Shown here in pieces: positions 4,274-8,910 of a stretch of 8,910 nt of DNA. Numbering within the stretch: position 1 is the stretch's first letter; every line of letters starts with the position of its first letter. The stretch is taken from positions 1 through 8,910 of the forward strand of contig CAMNQO010000065.1 of the NCBI GenBank assembly GCA_946549475.1, written 5' to 3'. The DNA is from an uncultured Bacteroidales bacterium (GTDB taxonomy: Bacteria > Bacteroidota > Bacteroidia > Bacteroidales > UBA932). The notes beneath the pieces are model-generated. The model was not told the origin of the DNA. It ran no database searches and was given only the letters and a program-made list of their open reading frames with translations. Made by a program: the position numbers and the translations under genes.

Positions 4274-7064
4274 GGACGGGGGATTCGGGCACCTCGGCCG
4301 GCGTCTTCTGCTGTTTCTGCTGCTTTTTGCGGTACTGCTCCATGTATTTTTGGATAAGCCGCTCTTCCCGTTCTTCCTCCTTGCGCTGCTGCTCGAGTTG
4401 CTGACGCTTCCGCTCACGCGCTTTTTGCAGGGCTTTTTCGGCTTTCAGGGCGGCTTTGACGGAGTCCCGCCGGTCCAGTTCCGCCCACCGGGCTTCCCGT
4501 GCGGCCTCCCGCTGGCGCCGTTTTTCCTCGGCCGCCTGCCGCCGGGCCTCCTGCCGGGCCTTGCGCTGTGCCAGTTTTTGGGCTTTGAGTTCGTCTTTGG
4601 TCAGCGGGCGGGCGGCGGCTGCGCTGTCAGAGCGTGCCACGCTATCCTTTACTGCGGCAGCCACGCTGTCCGCCACCGCTTTCTGGCGGGTTTCCTCTAT
4701 TTTGCGAAGCGAATCCGCCCGGACGAGGGAATCGGCACGGACCAGCGAGTCCAGCCGACGCTGCACTTTGTCCAGGCTGTCCGCCCGGGCCAGGGAATCG
4801 ATACGCGCCAGACGGGCAAGAGAATCCCGCCGGGACTTCTGCACCTGGCGTACCCGCTCCAGGGAGTCCCCGCGCGCAATCAATTTGTAAATATTTTGGA
4901 TATAGCCAGGGAAATAGCGTTCCGAATGGCGATAGGAGGCTCTCGGACGGGCGGCATATTGTTTCCGCTGGGATTCTTTGAACGGCAGTTTCGTCACATC
5001 CCGGCGGGAACGGGGCCGCTGGCTTTCATCCCAGTTGAAGCCTTTGAGACGCTGGTCTTCCCGGCTCATCTGACAGACGGGAAAGGCATTGCTCTTGGGG
5101 GCATCGAAATAATACACCCGCTCGATGGTCCGGTCCTTGAAGACGGCGGACATCATCTTGGTCTCCTTCGTGTTGGCCGTCGCCAGGACCCCCTGCTCCT
5201 CGATATAGAAAATGGCATTGGCCCCGCCGAGCGCATCATAGCGTTGCAACACATTGTCCCGGAACCAGGCGACGCTTTCCGTGGATTTGATCTGGTTGAA
5301 ATGGGTGGAGTCTTCCCGGATGATGATGAAAGAATCGGACATCAAGTTCGCTTTCTCCATGCCGGAATTGCGGATGCGGGCATAGATGCTGTCTGCGGAA
5401 TACTGGTGGTCGCGTTCGTTCCAGATGACGGGGTCCTTATACATGCGTGCCAAAGAGTCCACATCGTTGTATTCGAGGGAGTCGCAGATAATCTGCATCT
5501 TCTGGCGGTACATCCTGACATGACGGAGGGCCGTGAGAAATCCGATGCGGGTGCTGTCGGCCGCCGGGGGTGCCGAAGCCAGGCTGTCGGCCGGCACAGC
5601 CGCTGCGACGGTATCGGCAGCGGAGACAACGGAGGCGCTGTCCCGGGCGGCAAGGACGGAAGTGTCGCGGACGGCAGCAACGGCGGTGGCGCTGTCGCGG
5701 ACGGCCAGGCTATCAGCGGGAACGCCGGTCACGGCAAGGCTGTCACCCGGCATGCCGCCGGACTCTTCCTCCGGCCGTCCGGCCAGTCCTTCAGGGCCGG
5801 ACTGTTGCTTCGCCTTCCGGGCCGCCTTGTAAGCCTCGCGCCGTTTGGCGGCGGCTGCGGCGCTGTTGGGATCTTCTTCCGCATCCTTGGCCGCCTGTTC
5901 GGCTTTGGCCCGGGCCGCCTGCTTGCGGAACTCACCCACCGGATCGACCTGGATCTCTTCGAGACGCTTTTGGGAAGTCTTCACGATGTCCTCGTCCAGT
6001 TTGAAACGGTACACCGTACGGTAAATCATCGTATCGGCACCGAACCACAGCGAGTCCGGACGGTCTTTCTCTTCCTCGACGACCATCAGCACGGCCGGGT
6101 CGTCATAGAGCGTGATTTTCGACAACGAATCGACATAGAACATGTGCCCGGCCAGCGAAAAAGTATTGCGCGTGGTATCGCTCACCTGCACATGGCCCCG
6201 CATCCGCAGATTGCCGCTGCCGCGATAATAATATAAGGTATCGCACCAGCCTTCCTGGTCGTCGTTCATCATGTGGACGTCGCGGCGGAAAAAGAAAAGG
6301 CTGTCGCGACGGTCATACCATCCGGCATTGGAAGACAACATATTCTCGTCCTTCCACATATCGGTCTCATACCCGAAAGTGGCAAAATCACGGTCCGCCT
6401 CGTACACAATCGAAGCGGTCTTGATGAAAATCGAATCCGTGAACATGTTGACATCCTTTTCAAAGGTGAAAATCTTGGTCTTCGAGTCGTAGGTGCCGTC
6501 TTCGCTCTCGATCAACTGGCCCGTCTTGTCGCGCAGCGCACCGCCATGTCCGAATATGGCGACGCTGTCCTTGGTGTTATAATCCAGATGACGGGTGCGC
6601 AACAGGTTGTTTTCTTCGTCCCGGAGTTGTACCAGGGAACCGCGGAACTCGGCCAGGTCTTTGTCCACCCAATACACCAGACGGTCGCTGGTCAGTTCGG
6701 TCTGCTCCTGCAAGATCTTCACATGGCCGAAAGCCTGGATCTGGCGGCTGTCCACATACCAGTAAGCCGTGTCGCAGATGAGATAAGTATTGTTGTGCAG
6801 GAAGGTGACAGGGTCCTCCGGCGTACCGAAAACTTTCCGGACCGTCGCCCCCTCGATGTCGATGGATTGCAGACTCCGGGCACGGATCAGGCGCACAAGG
6901 CTGTCCTCCGGCTCTTCTTGCGAAGAAGCAGCCCCCACGGGTGCGGTCGCCTGCTTGGCACGCGGGGAGCCTGCGGACGGGAGGGACGCATCCTGCGCCG
7001 ATAGTACCCACAGGCCTACCAGCAATCCCGAAACGGCAAGGATTATGGCACGGAAAGACTTCAA
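4245..7064 (-). CDS. OstA/LptA-like protein, large periplasmic lipopolysaccharide-transport family member
   Basis: 939-residue exported protein. OstA/LptA-family beta-jelly-roll domains bind and pass lipopolysaccharide across the periplasm in Gram-negative bacteria; that role is inferred here. Residues 1-23 are a signal peptide ending VLSA, with no lipobox cysteine. Residues about 60-335 carry the repeating OstA pattern (short strands such as YLICDTAYWYVDSRQIQAFG). About 375-505 is a low-complexity Ala/Asp/Ser/Lys insert. About 508-655 resumes the OstA-like pattern (IICDSLEYNDVDSLARMY). About 733-815 is a DS-repeat region, and 820-915 is Lys/Arg/Glu/Gln-rich and probably coiled coil. No frameshift is seen. 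The start is a TTG at 7064 overlapping the TGA of the SurA-like gene (TTGA); no ATG occurs in frame before about residue 207, and only the TTG keeps the signal peptide. It is the last gene of the operon. The 3' end overlaps the HAD gene by 29 bp. Confidence 0.85.
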   Translation of the reverse strand: MKSFRAIILAVSGLLVGLWVLSAQDASLPSAGSPRAKQATAPVGAASSQEEPEDSLVRLIRARSLQSIDIEGATVRKVFGTPEDPVTFLHNNTYLICDTAYWYVDSRQIQAFGHVKILQEQTELTSDRLVYWVDKDLAEFRGSLVQLRDEENNLLRTRHLDYNTKDSVAIFGHGGALRDKTGQLIESEDGTYDSKTKIFTFEKDVNMFTDSIFIKTASIVYEADRDFATFGYETDMWKDENMLSSNAGWYDRRDSLFFFRRDVHMMNDDQEGWCDTLYYYRGSGNLRMRGHVQVSDTTRNTFSLAGHMFYVDSLSKITLYDDPAVLMVVEEEKDRPDSLWFGADTMIYRTVYRFKLDEDIVKTSQKRLEEIQVDPVGEFRKQAARAKAEQAAKDAEEDPNSAAAAAKRREAYKAARKAKQQSGPEGLAGRPEEESGGMPGDSLAVTGVPADSLAVRDSATAVAAVRDTSVLAARDSASVVSAADTVAAAVPADSLASAPPAADSTRIGFLTALRHVRMYRQKMQIICDSLEYNDVDSLARMYKDPVIWNERDHQYSADSIYARIRNSGMEKANLMSDSFIIIREDSTHFNQIKSTESVAWFRDNVLQRYDALGGANAIFYIEEQGVLATANTKETKMMSAVFKDRTIERVYYFDAPKSNAFPVCQMSREDQRLKGFNWDESQRPRSRRDVTKLPFKESQRKQYAARPRASYRHSERYFPGYIQNIYKLIARGDSLERVRQVQKSRRDSLARLARIDSLARADSLDKVQRRLDSLVRADSLVRADSLRKIEETRQKAVADSVAAAVKDSVARSDSAAAARPLTKDELKAQKLAQRKARQEARRQAAEEKRRQREAAREARWAELDRRDSVKAALKAEKALQKARERKRQQLEQQRKEEEREERLIQKYMEQYRKKQQKQQKTPAEVPESPVLTSEPEQKP
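4620..4868 (-). repeat. DSL-repeat region in the OstA-like gene (C-terminal)
   Basis: Encodes residues 733-815, an imperfect short repeat built on DSL/DSV with Arg and Ala around it. Asp-Ser pairs occur at 733, 747, 756, 762, 772, 778, 784, 799, 807 and 813, with ADSL-type units spaced by as little as 6 residues. Likely a flexible or helical low-complexity linker leading into the charged C-terminal coiled coil. The repeat is at the protein level; the DNA copies are degenerate. Confidence 0.6.
5550..5744 (-). repeat. DS-repeat region in the OstA-like gene (internal insert)
   Basis: Encodes residues 441-505, with Asp-Ser or Asp-Thr every 6-10 residues (441, 451, 457, 467, 475, 484, 493, 503) in an Ala/Val-rich background. 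It follows a Lys/Ala/Glu-rich stretch at about 375-440. Together they interrupt the OstA-like fold between its two recognisable halves. Probably a disordered linker. It resembles the C-terminal DSL region, suggesting a shared origin or similar compositional drift. Confidence 0.55.
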
Positions 7065-8446
7065 GGCCGGATTTTGGCAAGAAATGCCTCCCTTTCAAAA
7101 GGACAATCCTTAAAAATCGGATCGATGATGATATGCGTCGAGACGATTTTCCCGTTGATGAAGTCATTGATCGCCTGCATCGATTTCTTCTGCTTGGCCA
7201 TATTGGCCAGCAAGTCGTAGTCATTTTCGTAAGAGGCGGGATGGGCAGGAATCGCCTTGTCCAGACGGACGATTTTGTACACCGTATTGCCGCTGCGCCC
7301 CTCGTTGTCCAGCGACTCTACCGGCTTGGAGACATCCCCTTCATTCAGATAGCGGATGGCTTCGTAGTCCTGCGGTTTGAGGCGGTCAATCTCGAAATAG
7401 GCGGAACCCGTCTGGGGGTCGCACATCTGACCGCCGTTGGTCCGGGTCGAGGGATCCTGGGAGTAGAATTTGGCGGCCAGCGAGAAGGTCACGGCTCCGT
7501 TCTCAATCTCGGTCTTGAGACTGTCGAGGGTCTTGAAAGCCTTCTCGCGGTCTTCGCTGGTGTACTCGGGCTTGAGCAGGATGTGGCGGGCATTGAACAT
7601 GTCTCCCTTCTTTTCAATCACCTGGATGATATGGAAGCCGTCGGGGGTCTCCACAATCTGGGACACGATGCCGGGCTTGAGGGACATGGCCGCATCCGAG
7701 AAGACGGGCCAGAAAATGGACTTGGAGGCCATGCCCAGTTCCCCGCCCTTGCGGGCGCTGCCGGGATCCTTGGAATACAGGCGGGCCAGCATCGAGAAAC
7801 TCTCGCCCGCGATGATACGCTCACGCAGGGCCAGCAGACGCTCCTTGCAGGCCATATTGGCCGCCTCGCGGTCGGGATAGATGCAGATCTGGCTGAGTTT
7901 GTACTTGACGGGAACGACCGGCAGGTCGGCCACCTGGGTCGTATCGAGCATCTGTTTCACATCGATGGGCGTAATCTCATCGACCGCCTGCGCCACCTTG
8001 CCCTGCATCTGCTGGGTCAGCGACTGTTCCTCGATATTTTTCCGCCACTCCTGACGGATCTTGTAGAGCGATTTTCCGAAATATTCCTCTACCTCTTTCT
8101 CGCCGCCGAGGGAGGTCTTCACCTGTGCGATACGGTTGGACAGTTCGCTCTCCACCATATCCTGGTTGACTTTGAGGGAGTCGATACGGGACTGCATCAG
8201 GAAGAGTTTGGTCACCAGCATCTGCTCCAGGAGTTCACATCGGACATTGCGGTCGGAAGACAGCCCCTGTGCACGCATCATCTGCACTTCCTGCTCGATC
8301 TGGGAGATGGTGATCATCTCATTGCCCACGACGGCCACCGTCTTGTCAATCAAGCCGTCCGGATACTGCTGGGCAGAGAGCGCGGTCGCCAGGAAAAGGC
8401 CGCACAACAGCGCCAGGGACGGAAAGATATTAATTTTCTTCTTCAT
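7061..8446 (-). CDS. SurA-like periplasmic peptidyl-prolyl cis-trans isomerase/chaperone
   Basis: 461-residue exported protein of the SurA/PpiC (parvulin) family, which chaperones unfolded outer-membrane proteins through the periplasm and isomerises proline bonds. Residues 1-25 form a signal peptide (MKKK, hydrophobic core, LSA then QQ). Residues 33-155 match the helical SurA N-terminal chaperone region (IDKTVAVVGNEMITISQIEQ). Two parvulin domains follow at about 180-280 (GGELGMASKS, TPDGFHIIQV) and 284-397 (FNARHILLKP, FYSQDPSTRTNGGQM). The C-terminal tail probably packs on the N-domain as in SurA. The length is close to that of classical SurA. ATG at 8446; its first 17 bases overlap the end of the upstream gene, and its TGA overlaps the TTG start of the OstA-like gene, so the three are very likely co-transcribed and translationally coupled. 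Confidence 0.93.
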   Translation of the reverse strand: MKKKINIFPSLALLCGLFLATALSAQQYPDGLIDKTVAVVGNEMITISQIEQEVQMMRAQGLSSDRNVRCELLEQMLVTKLFLMQSRIDSLKVNQDMVESELSNRIAQVKTSLGGEKEVEEYFGKSLYKIRQEWRKNIEEQSLTQQMQGKVAQAVDEITPIDVKQMLDTTQVADLPVVPVKYKLSQICIYPDREAANMACKERLLALRERIIAGESFSMLARLYSKDPGSARKGGELGMASKSIFWPVFSDAAMSLKPGIVSQIVETPDGFHIIQVIEKKGDMFNARHILLKPEYTSEDREKAFKTLDSLKTEIENGAVTFSLAAKFYSQDPSTRTNGGQMCDPQTGSAYFEIDRLKPQDYEAIRYLNEGDVSKPVESLDNEGRSGNTVYKIVRLDKAIPAHPASYENDYDLLANMAKQKKSMQAINDFINGKIVSTHIIIDPIFKDCPFEREAFLAKIRP

Positions 8447-8910
8447 AAATCACAAATTCACCATTTTGACGCGCCTGCTCCAGCAATTCCTGTTCCAGAT
8501 TCCGGATCAGTTCGCGCTTGCGGACAGACAGGATCGTTTCTTTGACGGACTGCTCGCAAAACTCGATGGGGGCTTGCAGGCCGGAACGCATATAGTCCAC
8601 GAAATAAATCATATAGAGCCGGCCGGACTCATCGTCCAATTCGACATAGTTTCGGTTCATCCGCGAAAGGATGGTCCCGTAGTCCACTCCCACCTGCCGG
8701 CCGATGTCCACCAGATTGACCCATTGGGTACTGTGGTCGATGTATTTCTCGGCCAGAGCATAGGAGAGGGAATCCAGTTCCGCGAGCAGAGAGGGGTCGT
8801 CCGTTGTCAGGAGTCCTTTGAGGTGTTCTTTGTAGGGAGATTCGGACGCGATGCGCAGGATGCGGACTTTGGCGATGGGGAGGTCGAGGATGTAATTTTT
8901 GAGATGGGTG
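8430..8910 (-). CDS. Periplasmic SurA/PpiC-related protein, C-terminal part only
   Basis: The frame is open from the right window edge to TAA at 8430 and shows the last 159 residues, starting THLKNYILDL; the N-terminus lies outside. The GTG at 8711 is internal, because the reading frame continues upstream with normal coding sequence. It is rich in charged helices, with no membrane segment. The tail SVKETILSVRKRELIRNLEQ (about 114-133 of the visible part) resembles the end of PpiC/SurA-type helper proteins that precede surA in Bacteroides relatives; I recall this pattern but cannot run a search. It overlaps the SurA-like gene by 17 bp, and no promoter is visible between them. Inferred role: an outer-membrane protein folding helper. 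It could instead be an unrelated hypothetical protein of the operon. Confidence 0.6.
   Translation of the reverse strand, partial: THLKNYILDLPIAKVRILRIASESPYKEHLKGLLTTDDPSLLAELDSLSYALAEKYIDHSTQWVNLVDIGRQVGVDYGTILSRMNRNYVELDDESGRLYMIYFVDYMRSGLQAPIEFCEQSVKETILSVRKRELIRNLEQELLEQARQNGEFVIYEEEN

Noticed and set aside
4430..4530. Possible plus-strand terminators for the HAD gene near short T-runs
   Set aside because: The T-runs (for example near 4421-4440 and 4519-4526) lack a convincing stable stem directly before them.
4092..6236. 714-codon plus-strand ORF opposite the OstA-like gene
   Set aside because: Its length comes from the GC-rich low-complexity codons of the OstA-like gene; it has no domain pattern and starts inside the HAD gene in another frame.
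6941..8545. 534-codon plus-strand ORF opposite the SurA-like gene
   Set aside because: Antisense shadow of a clear SurA/parvulin gene, with no motif of its own.
8430..8711. A complete 93-codon gene starting at GTG 8711
   Set aside because: The same frame continues without a stop to the window edge with normal coding character, so this is the 3' part of a longer gene.

Overview
The window reads as chromosomal DNA of a Bacteroidota bacterium, probably Bacteroidales. Three things point there. HtpG has the Bacteroidetes-style N-terminus (GTIGVTTENIFPVIKQFLYS, with NAVDA where many bacteria have NASDA). Core promoters match the Bacteroidetes TAnnTTTG -7 box. An OstA-like protein sits next to SurA-type periplasmic chaperones, as in Bacteroides relatives. 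Coding DNA is fairly GC-rich and the intergenic DNA is AT-rich, which fits a higher-GC member of the order; I cannot name a genus. I saw no mobile element, CRISPR array, tRNA or rRNA.

Layout, left to right. (1) htpG, minus strand, C-terminal part cut off by the left edge (1-1412). (2) A 263-bp gap (1413-1675) holding an intrinsic terminator, a perfect 6+6 inverted repeat, a possible promoter and a possible 17-codon small ORF, all read on the minus strand. (3) An AMP-binding acyl-CoA synthetase-like gene, minus strand (1676-3319). (4) A 114-bp divergent promoter region (3320-3433). (5) A HAD-superfamily phosphatase-like gene, plus strand (3434-4273). (6) A minus-strand operon entering from the right edge: the C-terminal part of a periplasmic SurA/PpiC-related protein (8430-8910), a SurA-like peptidyl-prolyl isomerase (7061-8446) and a large OstA/LptA-like protein (4245-7064). 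The operon genes overlap by 17 bp and 4 bp, so translational coupling is likely. The last one overlaps the HAD gene tail to tail by 29 bp.

Function. The operon looks like an outer-membrane biogenesis unit: SurA-type chaperones escort outer-membrane proteins through the periplasm, and OstA-family proteins belong to lipopolysaccharide transport. HtpG is a cytosolic stress chaperone. The ligase activates a carboxylic acid, probably a fatty acid. The HAD protein is a predicted phosphotransferase of unknown substrate.

Most of this is ordinary core-genome content. The points most worth a second look are an intrinsic terminator for the OstA operon buried inside the HAD coding sequence, the two overlapping divergent promoters, the terminator/inverted-repeat leader before htpG with its possible microprotein, and the large DS-repeat and charged expansions of the OstA-like protein, which starts at TTG. 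I found no clear evidence of a new multi-gene system.
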